Shown here piece by piece: positions 44,401-51,280 of a stretch of DNA of 64,000 bases. The notes below the pieces were generated by a model, which was not told where the DNA came from, ran no database searches, and saw only the letters and a list, made by a program, of their open reading frames with translations. The number at the start of each line of letters is the position of its first letter. The first letter of the stretch is position 1. The position numbers and the translations under genes are program-made. Source of the stretch: an uncultured Muribaculaceae bacterium (lineage in GTDB: Bacteria > Bacteroidota > Bacteroidia > Bacteroidales > Muribaculaceae); the NCBI GenBank assembly GCA_910587185.1, contig CAJULY010000009.1, positions 1 to 64,000 on the forward strand, read 5' to 3'.

Positions 44401-44498
44401 GCCGAGCTCAGCACCGTGCCTGTATAGGTGCGGTTTTGCGCCATGGCGCTCATCGCTAAGGTCACGATAGCTGTGAGTAATAGAAACAGCTTTTTCAT
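41478..44498 (-). CDS. SusC/RagA-family TonB-dependent importer, cassette 2 (silent)
   Basis: A 1006-residue importer with signal peptide (1-20), carboxypeptidase-D-like domain, TonB-box-like LDQIVVTGYGS, plug (LFICDGAPISSSM, GSRAANGVIVITTKRG) and barrel ending FEFGLEVSF. Its first 240 nt match the other two copies exactly; single-base differences appear between 240 and 330 nt (for example Ser83 to Thr and Val to Leu before LDQ), then it diverges. Its leader has two one-base deletions. It is therefore the older relative of the set. No consensus promoter faces it in the current orientation. Confidence 0.95.
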   Translation of the reverse strand: MKKLFLLLTAIVTLAMSAMAQNRTYTGTVLSSADNEPLIGATVTPIGGGHATMTDVNGQFTLSVPASVKEVKVTYVGMTPKTVALKDGMKIFLDNSATLLDQIVVTGYGSTKKLGSVVGSVAVVNQETIENTPSTTFVDALQGQVPGLAINSNSGDPSANRQSIVLRGINSLTASNTPLFICDGAPISSSMFQTLNPSDIENVTVLKDAASVAIYGSRAANGVIVITTKRGKYGEGKSNVTIRASYGISQMVADNVDMMNSEQYIKFRDIIGSPVSQEVKDLVANYGISTNWRDEFFNSSAPVYSLDAAVSGGTDKLRYYIDLNHYDQEGIIDHAGIRRESLRFSIDAKANDWFQVGLNGNLGYKKYESNGASDGVYAGDGLYLDSPMIAARMALPFDSPYYYTFNDNGDIIYGEKAYRLHYSGFNTPAWSYANASNYKTSVTANINLYEQLTPIKGLTLRAQQSVEGFDYNNYVRSYPYESFYTPMGDKMGSNPVGGDINSGSASMLFQRYYQFTYTNTAEYKNTIGDHSFAILLGQEAILSRDHYFGAGSTGHTDRRLMRLTQGTTTTMGNLSEGLSETVFNSYFANLNYDYDNRYFLDASIRRDGSSIFAPDNRWGTFFAIGAAWNMKNESFLREITWLDQLKLHYSYGKTGNSGISSFLWQGTVGSSGLYAGSTATGITRPSNPDLTWESVYTHDLGINARIFDRLTINADWYMKTTKDMLMSIPYSLTTGVSSAYGNVCEMSNKGVEIELIGDIFKNKDWYVGARVNFAYNQNRIEKLFDGSDAYTIANTGLRYAVGHDAYEYYMVRYVGVDPKDGRQMWLDKNDNVTKEFPSDAYVMTGKSSFAPWTGGFGASARYKGISLSANFNFQAKKYMVNNDKYFYRNSDQGTSFNQCTDMLNVWTTPGQVTDIPRVGEELHLGDDTGWLENASFVRLKNLTVAYDFPKSLVNRWGLNGIQLHFTGRNLWTITDFSGYDPEPQSNMIQFQFPNTRQYEFGLEVSF

Positions 44499-44666
44499 AC
44501 TAAAAATTTAATTAGACATATATGATTGATTGGAATAATCTGTGGTGGCGGCGAGGCGCGCCCGGCGCTCCGCTGCCGTCATGCGGGGGGAGGAATAATG
44601 TTGGCTTTCTTTGCTTTTATTTGTACCTATTGAGTTAATTCTATCGGATCCTCTCTTGCCAGGAGA
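44171..44666 (-). repeat. Shared 5' block, copy in cassette 2
   Basis: An inverted, slightly diverged copy of 45364-45868: a 168-nt leader (two single-base deletions) plus the start of susC with a handful of substitutions after codon 80. It ends at the same TCTCCTGGCAAGAGAGGAT edge as the others. Confidence 0.88.
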
Positions 44667-44727
44667 CGACACTCCGCCTCAATCAGCTGACTCTCAGCGC
44701 CGACATTCCACTCCCCGCTAAACATTC
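44667..44727 (-). repeat. Silent-side extension of the leader, copy 2
   Basis: About 60 nt that match 28823-28884 apart from two bases and that are absent upstream of the expressed cassette. Homology stops at the TAAACATT motif. Confidence 0.8.
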
Positions 44728-44766
44728 CCCCAATTTTGTCAGCGTCCCGAACTTCTGCTAATTAGC

Positions 44767-45084
44767 CTGATCAATGCGGTTGAGTTAAGTTGTAAAGGCT
44801 TGATGGACAAGCCCCCCGGGGCGCACTGTGTCCTAACCGTGTATGGAGCGCAGCGGAGTGCACGGACAAAGACGGCCCTATCCCCCTCGGCGTCCCGGAG
44901 GGATGCCTCAGTGGTTGATGCTATGTCCTGTACCACAGAATCGTCCCTCAGCGACTCAATTATTATTAATCATGCCTATCCGACCATTCCGCTTCGCTCC
45001 ATGGCCGGTTACTTTCAGCGCGCCCTGACGGGCTCTGATTGGGAAAACATGACATAGGTCTCTTAACTCAATCGCATTGATTAG
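44767..45084. repeat. 318-bp element bounded by 23-bp inverted repeats
   Basis: The ends CTGATCAATGCGGTTGAG (44767) and its inverted counterpart at 45062-45084 pair at 21 of 23 positions. Inside lies a second inverted pair, 44843-44866 and 44979-45002 (about 19 of 24), containing GGAGCGCAGCGGA / GGAGCGAAGCGGA. No convincing gene is inside: an 85-codon frame at 44800-45057 has low-complexity composition. No target-site duplication is obvious. It may be a MITE-like insertion, a small structured RNA or a smaller invertible unit. It lies between the silent cassette 2 leader and the active promoter. Confidence 0.55.
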
Positions 45085-45095
45085 TCCAATTTGAC

Positions 45096-45120
45096 CAATT
45101 TTTACACCGGTGACAAATTG
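45096..45120. promoter_or_regulatory. Palindrome upstream of the active cassette promoter
   Basis: CAATTT and AAATTG flank a centre CACCGGTG, giving a 25-nt interrupted palindrome about 200 nt upstream of the promoter. It could be a binding site for a regulator. The stretch from 45121 to 45322 is very AT-rich and holds no gene. Confidence 0.35.
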
Positions 45121-45322
45121 AAAGCAAAATCCGGTTTTAGCTTAAAATCTCAAAATAACACCCCTTTTAAATTCACACTTTTTAATTTCAAAATTTGGTG
45201 AAAAAAAATTATAGCTGACAATTTGCTCGTAAATGCAATAAAAATAGTGCATTACGCAACCTTAAAACGCCCAAAAGTTGCATTCGAAAATGTTAAAACC
45301 TGAAAATAAATGCTTTTAAGTG

Positions 45323-45352
45323 TTGGTTTGTTAAGAATTATTACTACTTTTG
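45323..45352 (+). promoter_or_regulatory. Single active promoter of the SusC cassette set
   Basis: TTG (45323-45325), exactly 19 nt, TACTTTTG (45345-45352). Transcription should begin near 45358-45360, only about five bases before the shared leader begins at 45364. No equivalent promoter is present upstream of cassettes 1 and 2. Confidence 0.85.
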
Positions 45353-45363
45353 CACGGTGATTA

Positions 45364-45868
45364 TCTCCTGGCAAGAGAGGATCCGATAGAAATTAACTCA
45401 ATAGGTACAAAATAAACGCAAAGAAAGCCAACATTATTCCTCCCCCCGCATGACGGCAGCGGAGCGCCGGGCGCGCCTCGCCGCCACCACAGATTATTCC
45501 AATCAATCATATATGTCTAATTAAATTTTTAGTATGAAAAAGCTGTTTCTATTACTCACAGCTATCGTGACCTTAGCGATGAGCGCCATGGCGCAAAACC
45601 GCACCTATACAGGCACGGTGCTGAGCTCGGCCGATAACGAACCGCTTATCGGCGCGACGGTAACGCCCATCGGCGGCGGTCATGCGACGATGACCGACGT
45701 CAACGGCCAGTTTACGCTTTCGGTTCCCGCTTCCGTGAAGGAAGTAAAGGTGACCTACGTGGGCATGTCGCCCAAGACAGTGGCCCTGAAAGACGGCATG
45801 AAGATCTTCCTCGACAACTCGGCCACCGTTCTTGACCAGATCGTTGTCACCGGCTACGGCTCCGGCAA
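45364..45868 (+). repeat. Shared 5' block, copy in cassette 3 (expressed)
   Basis: This copy begins with TCTCCTGGCAAGAGAGGAT, directly after the predicted transcription start, and runs through 170 nt of leader into susC. It is identical by eye to the inverted copy at 28318-28822 and similar to 44171-44666. Confidence 0.9.
45455..45485 (+). ncRNA. GC-rich hairpin in the shared 5' leader
   Basis: GGCAGCGGAGCGC pairs with GCGCCTCGCCGCC around the loop CGG: 13 positions with two A-C mismatches and one G-U pair. It sits about 50 nt upstream of the susC start codon. No T-run follows, so it is not a simple terminator. It is a leader RNA structure kept in all three cassettes; a regulatory role is inferred from its conservation. 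Confidence 0.45.
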
Positions 45869-48602
45869 GAAGCTCGGCTCAGTCGTCGGCTCTGTAGCAG
45901 TGGTGGATAACGAGGTCCTCGAGAACACTCCGGCCACCACGTTCGTTGACGCACTTCAGGGACAGGTCGCAGGTCTCGCAATCTTCTCCAATTCGGGTGA
46001 CCCTTCCAGCGTGGAGAACGATGTGATGATCCGTGGTGTCAACTCGCTCAACGCATCGACCCAGCCTCTGTATATCATGGATGGCGCGCCGATTTCGCAG
46101 ACAGTGTTCACCACTCTTAACCCTACTGACATCGAGAACATCACCGTGTTGAAAGACGCCGCTTCCGTGGCCATCTACGGTTCGCGCGCCGCCAACGGTG
46201 TCATCGTGATCACTTCCAAGAAAGGTAAATATGGAGAGAATGCCAATGTAACCATCCGCGCCAATGTGGGCTGGGGTACCAAACTGCCCTCTCATCTCGA
46301 AATGATGGACTCCAAGCAGTTGCTTCAGTTCGGCGAAATGGTCGGTCAGCCTTTTGACGATAACGTTTATAATCTTGTCAATAATTACGGCATCAACACT
46401 GACTGGAGAAAAGAGCTTTACCATACAGCACTTACTTACTCTCTGGAAGCAGCTCTTCAGGGCGGTAGCGACCGCAGTAGCTATTTCCTGTCGCTCAACC
46501 ACTATGATCAGGACGGTGTTATCGCCCAGTCGGGAATGCACCGCGAGACTCTCCGCTTCTCTCTTGATACTAAAGTCAACAACTGGTTCCGCGTAGGTAT
46601 CCAGAGCAACCTCGGTTATACCAAGTATGAAACCAACGGTTACGCACAGGACATCTATGACGGAGGTGATGGTAACAACCTGAATAACCCTGCCATGATG
46701 CAGTATTATGCCCGTCCTTGGGATTCTCCTTATTATTATACTTTCAACGACAAGGGTGACATCATCTATGGTGACAAGGCGGAATATCTCCACTATACCG
46801 GCATGATGACGCCTGAATATCTTGCAAGTTTCGCCGACTACAACCGTAACCGTGTGACGGTGAATGCAGGTCTCTACGAACAGATCAACCCCATCAAGGG
46901 TCTTACACTGCGCGCTCAGCAGAGTGTTGACGCATACGATACACGCCTTTACAACCGTGCAAATCCCCGTCTGATCAAACTCAGCCCCATGGGCGACGTT
47001 TATCCGACAGCGCAGGGCTCCGACGGAAAACCTCTGCAGCCGGGTGACTATACTACAGGTCTTTCACAGCAGTCATTCTCACGCTACTATTCTTTCACCT
47101 ATACCAACACGGCTGAATATCGTTTCACTATCGCCGACAAGAATAATTTCGGTGTCCTCATAGGTCAGGAAGCGATCATCAGCAAGAGCCACGGTTTCGG
47201 TGCATACGCAACCGGTTATACCGACCGACGCAAGATGCTTCTCAGCCAGGGTGTAGATGTTGCTATCGGTAACCTGTCGGAAAGCAGCAGCAGAACCGTT
47301 ATGAATTCTTACTTCGGTAACCTCACCTACGATTTCGACGGCAAATATATCGTTGAAGGTTCTATCCGTCGCGACGGTAGCTCGAAATTCGCTCCCGGTC
47401 ACCGCTGGGGTACATTCTACGCCTTCGGTGGCAAATGGAATGCAAAGAAAGAATCTTTCCTCCAGCCTCTGACATGGCTGACCGACCTCAGCCTCCGCGC
47501 CAACTACGGTGAAATCGGTAACTCCGGTATCTCCAACTATCTCTATTTCGACGCACTCGGCGGTGCTGCCAACTACGGTCCCTCTCAGATCGGCGGCGTT
47601 GCCAACAATGTTACCGGTAACCTCGTTTCAACTCCCGGAAATCCGCTCCTGACATGGGAAACCACCAAGTCGTTTGACCTCGGTCTTAATTTCCGTCTCT
47701 TCAACCGCGTGACAACTGACATCGACTTCTACAAAAAGAAAACTGTCGATATGCTTATGTCAATTCCTTGGTCCTATACCACAGGTTTCTCATCGAGCTG
47801 GGGTAATGCAGGCGCGATGACCAACACCGGTGTGGAAGTTGACGTGAAGGCTGATATTTTCCGCAATACCGACTGGTATGTAGGCGCACGCGTGAACTTC
47901 GCATACAACAAGAATGAAATCACCGAGCTGTTCGACGGCCTTGATGCATATACTATCGCGAACACCGGTGTCCGTTATGAAATCGGTAAGTCTTCGACCG
48001 ACTACTACTATGTTAAATATGCAGGTGTCGATCCCCGCGACGGTAAACAGATGTGGTGGACTCCCGAAGGCAACCTCACCAAGCAGTTTAACGAAGAGGA
48101 ACTCGCCCAGTTCATCGGCAAAAACTATGTTGCTCCCTGGAACGGCGGTTTCGGTGTCGATGTACGCTGGAAAGGCCTGAGCGCACGTGCCGACTTCAGC
48201 TGGTCAGCTCAGAAATATCTTATCAACAATGACCTCCTCTATGTACGCGCTGTCGATCTCTTCCTTCAGGGTATGAACCAGACAACCGACATGCTCAACA
48301 TGTGGATGAAGCCGGGCGACATCACCGACATCCCCGCTGCAACCGAAAGCATCGAATTCGACACCCGTTTCATCGAGGACGCTTCATTCATGCGCCTCAA
48401 GAACCTGACTGTGGCTTACACTCTGCCTAAGTCGCTTCTTGACAAAATGTATCTCAAAGGTCTGACTTTCCACTTTACAGGCCGTAACCTCTGGACACTG
48501 ACCGGATTCACCGGAGAGGATCCCGAACCCTCAGGCAACCTTATCCGCTTCTTCTATCCTAACACCCGTCAGTTCGAGTTCGGTTTCGAAGTCACTTTCT
48601 AA
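45534..48602 (+). CDS. SusC/RagA-family TonB-dependent importer, cassette 3 (expressed)
   Basis: A 1022-residue importer. Signal peptide 1-20; carboxypeptidase-D-like domain about 22-95; TonB-box-like LDQIVVTGYGS; plug with LYIMDGAPISQTVF and GSRAANGVIVITSKKG; barrel with typical GSIRRDGSSKFAPGHRWGTFYAFGGKWNAKKE and C-terminal FEFGFEVTF. It imports a substrate handed over by the SusD lid using TonB energy. The N-terminal 110 residues are the same as in cassettes 1 and 2, so these variants would present the same TonB contact and domain to the periplasm while changing the surface-facing barrel. It is the only one of the three with a consensus promoter. Confidence 0.96.
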   Translation: MKKLFLLLTAIVTLAMSAMAQNRTYTGTVLSSADNEPLIGATVTPIGGGHATMTDVNGQFTLSVPASVKEVKVTYVGMSPKTVALKDGMKIFLDNSATVLDQIVVTGYGSGKKLGSVVGSVAVVDNEVLENTPATTFVDALQGQVAGLAIFSNSGDPSSVENDVMIRGVNSLNASTQPLYIMDGAPISQTVFTTLNPTDIENITVLKDAASVAIYGSRAANGVIVITSKKGKYGENANVTIRANVGWGTKLPSHLEMMDSKQLLQFGEMVGQPFDDNVYNLVNNYGINTDWRKELYHTALTYSLEAALQGGSDRSSYFLSLNHYDQDGVIAQSGMHRETLRFSLDTKVNNWFRVGIQSNLGYTKYETNGYAQDIYDGGDGNNLNNPAMMQYYARPWDSPYYYTFNDKGDIIYGDKAEYLHYTGMMTPEYLASFADYNRNRVTVNAGLYEQINPIKGLTLRAQQSVDAYDTRLYNRANPRLIKLSPMGDVYPTAQGSDGKPLQPGDYTTGLSQQSFSRYYSFTYTNTAEYRFTIADKNNFGVLIGQEAIISKSHGFGAYATGYTDRRKMLLSQGVDVAIGNLSESSSRTVMNSYFGNLTYDFDGKYIVEGSIRRDGSSKFAPGHRWGTFYAFGGKWNAKKESFLQPLTWLTDLSLRANYGEIGNSGISNYLYFDALGGAANYGPSQIGGVANNVTGNLVSTPGNPLLTWETTKSFDLGLNFRLFNRVTTDIDFYKKKTVDMLMSIPWSYTTGFSSSWGNAGAMTNTGVEVDVKADIFRNTDWYVGARVNFAYNKNEITELFDGLDAYTIANTGVRYEIGKSSTDYYYVKYAGVDPRDGKQMWWTPEGNLTKQFNEEELAQFIGKNYVAPWNGGFGVDVRWKGLSARADFSWSAQKYLINNDLLYVRAVDLFLQGMNQTTDMLNMWMKPGDITDIPAATESIEFDTRFIEDASFMRLKNLTVAYTLPKSLLDKMYLKGLTFHFTGRNLWTLTGFTGEDPEPSGNLIRFFYPNTRQFEFGFEVTF

Positions 48603-48623
48603 TCTTCAAAGCAGATTTTAATT

Positions 48624-50165
48624 ATGAAAAAAATACTTTTAAGTTTATTCCTCGCCGGGTCATTGCTCACTTCGTGTGACATGGACACAACTCCCGACGG
48701 CTCCATCCAGCTTGAGGGTGGAATACAGAAGATGGCTGACGTAAAAGCCCAGCGAAACGGTCTTTATTCGGCTCTTCGTTCCCGTTGCGGCGGTTCCTAT
48801 ACTGCTCTTTCCGACCTGCAGACAGATATATTTATCGGAACAATGCAGAACGGTAACTACTATACTGCGTTCACCAACGGAAATCTCCAGTCGAATGACG
48901 GTGATATTCTTGGATTCTGGACGGCTCCTTACTCAGGCATCATGCAGGTGAATTATTTCCTTGAGGCCGTTGAGAAATTCAACAAGGAATTCGAAACTAC
49001 CGACGAGCAGAAAGCCGAACTTGCACGTTTCGAAGCAGAAGCTTACTTCATGAGAGCTTACTATAACTACATGCTGATGTATTACTTCTGCGGTAACTAC
49101 GATGCAGCCACAGCAAATACTGCAGCTACAGGTATTCCTATCGTGACGAAGTATATTCCTTCCGAACTGCGTGACACATATCCCGGACGAAGCACTCTGG
49201 CCGAGACCTACACCCAGATCGAAAAGGATATCGATGCTGCTATCTCCGGACTCGAGGCATGGGAAGTAAATGACAAGTCGGCCCTCAATGCAATGGGTGG
49301 CGGTGGCTATCTTAATTCCTACGCAGCCAAGGCTCTCAAATCGCGTGTCGCTCTCATGAAGGGTGATTATGCCACTGCCGAAAACGTATCAAAGGAAATC
49401 ATCGAGTCTCAGATGTTCCCTCTGACCGCTTTTGACGAATATGAAAACATGTGGAAAAACGATACCGGCGATGAGTTGATTTTCCAGCCTTACGGAGATG
49501 CTTCTCAGCGTGGTTCCGTTCCCGCTCCGGGTAGTATTTATTTCGGCGTCAGCCCCGCAACAGTGGGTTGGGTACCGTCGGCAAACGTATTGGCATCATA
49601 CAGCAATTATGATATCCGTCTTTATGCCTTTACAGCTGAAATGGATGTCAACTACAATGGTACAGCTTATCTCTCGCCCGTGTTCTACAAATATCCCGGA
49701 AATACGACATTCAATTCCGGAAACACGAATGCCCAGAAGAACCTGCCCAAACCGTTCCGCACTGCCGAGCAGTATCTGATTCTTGCCGAAGCTGCATATA
49801 ACCTCGGACATGAGGCTGATGCCAACGATGCTCTTAACGAACTGCGTGCTGCGCGAATCATGAACTATCAGGATTCCCGTTACAGCGGAGTGGCTCTCAT
49901 GGAGCAGATCAAGACCGAGCGCGTCAAGGAACTTATCGGTGAAGGCTTCCGTCTCGGTGACCTCCGCCGCTGGAAACAGGGATTTGACGGACGTGACGGC
50001 AATTATGCAAAGGCAGGATATGATCTCGACGGATTCCTGATCAATATGGCGATGGATATCAAATATACCTCTACCGACTATCGTTATGTATGGCCTATTC
50101 CTTCTGCTGAAATGGTTGTCAATCCTCAGTTGAAAGGCCAGCAGAATCCCGGCTACGGAAACTAA
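48624..50165 (+). CDS. SusD/RagB-family outer-membrane lipoprotein, cassette 3
   Basis: A 513-residue SusD homologue with lipobox LTSC (Cys18). Family features: FEAEAYFMRAYYNYMLMYYF, YPGRSTLAETY, KPFRTAEQYLILAEAAYNLG, ALNELRAARIMNYQDS, ELIGEGFRLGDLRRWK and the C-terminal WPIPSAEMVVNPQLKGQQNPGYGN. It starts 21 nt after its SusC, the same spacing as in cassette 1. It forms the substrate-capturing lid of the importer. Confidence 0.93.
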   Translation: MKKILLSLFLAGSLLTSCDMDTTPDGSIQLEGGIQKMADVKAQRNGLYSALRSRCGGSYTALSDLQTDIFIGTMQNGNYYTAFTNGNLQSNDGDILGFWTAPYSGIMQVNYFLEAVEKFNKEFETTDEQKAELARFEAEAYFMRAYYNYMLMYYFCGNYDAATANTAATGIPIVTKYIPSELRDTYPGRSTLAETYTQIEKDIDAAISGLEAWEVNDKSALNAMGGGGYLNSYAAKALKSRVALMKGDYATAENVSKEIIESQMFPLTAFDEYENMWKNDTGDELIFQPYGDASQRGSVPAPGSIYFGVSPATVGWVPSANVLASYSNYDIRLYAFTAEMDVNYNGTAYLSPVFYKYPGNTTFNSGNTNAQKNLPKPFRTAEQYLILAEAAYNLGHEADANDALNELRAARIMNYQDSRYSGVALMEQIKTERVKELIGEGFRLGDLRRWKQGFDGRDGNYAKAGYDLDGFLINMAMDIKYTSTDYRYVWPIPSAEMVVNPQLKGQQNPGYGN

Positions 50166-50197
50166 TAAAACCGCAGTAACTTTAAAAGTAAACAGTT

Positions 50198-51082
50198 ATG
50201 AAATTAAACAGAATATTTGCCATCGCGCTGGCTGCCCTGACAATGACAGCCTGCTCGGATGATGATGACTCGGACTACAACACCGCGTCGGACGTGACTG
50301 TCAACATGGCAGACCCCACTATGACTGCTACCGAAGATTACACCGGCGTCATGTACAATGTGCCTATAGAGGTCACAGGTGTGGCTAACGGCCCCATTAA
50401 AGTCACTGTAGAAATGCAGGGTGTCGGGAGCACTCCGGCCGAGGCCGACAAACATTATATCGCTACTACCGATTATGTAATTATTCCTGAAGGCGAAACT
50501 ATCGGTTATATCGAATTCCATCCCACCGGTGACGATGAGATAAATGAAAACCGCACGTTCGATATAAAGATAGTTAAGGCCGAGGGTGCCAAGATCGGCA
50601 ACCAGACCACTACAACAATCACCCTTAAGGATGACGACCACCTGATTCCTGAAGCTTATAGCGCTACCATTGGTAACTGGATCGTTTCATGCGATGCCGG
50701 AAGATATCCCGTTCAGATCACAGGATATGCCGAAGGTGAGGACGGTTACGGCCGAGAGGTGAAAATCATTGGCCTCGGAGGTTACAGTGTTTGTGAGGCT
50801 ACTGCTGAATTTGCAGTTGACTCTGAAACTGAGGAAGTTCGTCTGACTCTCAATTACGGTCAGGTACTTGCAACTGTAAACTTCAACAATTTCGGCCAGC
50901 AGGATGTGCTCCTCATCGGATTTGACGGACAATACATCTATCCCTCCGGATCGCAGACAATCGTTTCCAACCCCGAAAAGACTGCCTTCAGATTCTCGGA
51001 AGGTCTTGCAGGTGCATTTAACTCGGGAGGCTGGAGAGCTTGGTGGATGCAAGTTAATCTGTCGATGGTTAAAGCCCAGTAA
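50198..51082 (+). CDS. Surface lipoprotein with a Calx-beta-like domain, cassette 3
   Basis: A 294-residue lipoprotein: lipobox MTAC (Cys19) followed by SDDDDSD, the surface-export signal. The signal peptide is almost the same as in cassette 1 (MKLNRIFAIALAALTMTAC against MKLNKIFAIALAALTLTAC). Residues about 30-150 form a Calx-beta-like domain (VPIEVTGVANGPIKVTVEMQG, VIIPEGETIGYIEFHPTGDD). The C-terminal half is diverged. It should help capture substrate at the surface. Confidence 0.76.
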   Translation: MKLNRIFAIALAALTMTACSDDDDSDYNTASDVTVNMADPTMTATEDYTGVMYNVPIEVTGVANGPIKVTVEMQGVGSTPAEADKHYIATTDYVIIPEGETIGYIEFHPTGDDEINENRTFDIKIVKAEGAKIGNQTTTTITLKDDDHLIPEAYSATIGNWIVSCDAGRYPVQITGYAEGEDGYGREVKIIGLGGYSVCEATAEFAVDSETEEVRLTLNYGQVLATVNFNNFGQQDVLLIGFDGQYIYPSGSQTIVSNPEKTAFRFSEGLAGAFNSGGWRAWWMQVNLSMVKAQ

Positions 51083-51123
51083 TCTGAATGTATCTTTATT
51101 AGATAAATAAACCCTTTTAGCAG

Positions 51124-51157
51124 GTGGCGTGCGTTAAGAAATCTTGGCGCACGCCAC
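51124..51157 (+). terminator. Intra-cassette terminator between lipoprotein and protease 3
   Basis: A perfect 10-bp stem (GTGGCGTGCG / CGCACGCCAC, extendable by A-T and G-U pairs) with a 14-nt loop, starting 42 nt after the lipoprotein stop and followed by TTAATGATTTTTT. This is a good intrinsic terminator in the middle of the expressed cassette. The 120 nt between it and the protease start are T/C-rich and have no clear promoter. Confidence 0.75.
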
Positions 51158-51280
51158 TTAATGATTTTTTACTTACTGTCTCTCTCTTCATTCGTTTTCC
51201 TCTTTTCTCAGATTTTTTTCTCTCTCAAAACAGATGCTCTCTCTTCTTTTTTAATTTGAAAATCCAATACCAACAGATAT

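Noticed and set aside
44800..45057. An 85-codon frame inside the inverted-repeat element
   Set aside because: No promoter, no domain and a composition dominated by Ser, Arg and Ala; nested inverted repeats explain the sequence better.
44767..45084. The 23-bp inverted repeats as the switch that turns the cassette promoter
   Set aside because: The consensus promoter at 45323-45352 lies outside these repeats, so flipping them would not redirect it. The leader repeats explain switching better.
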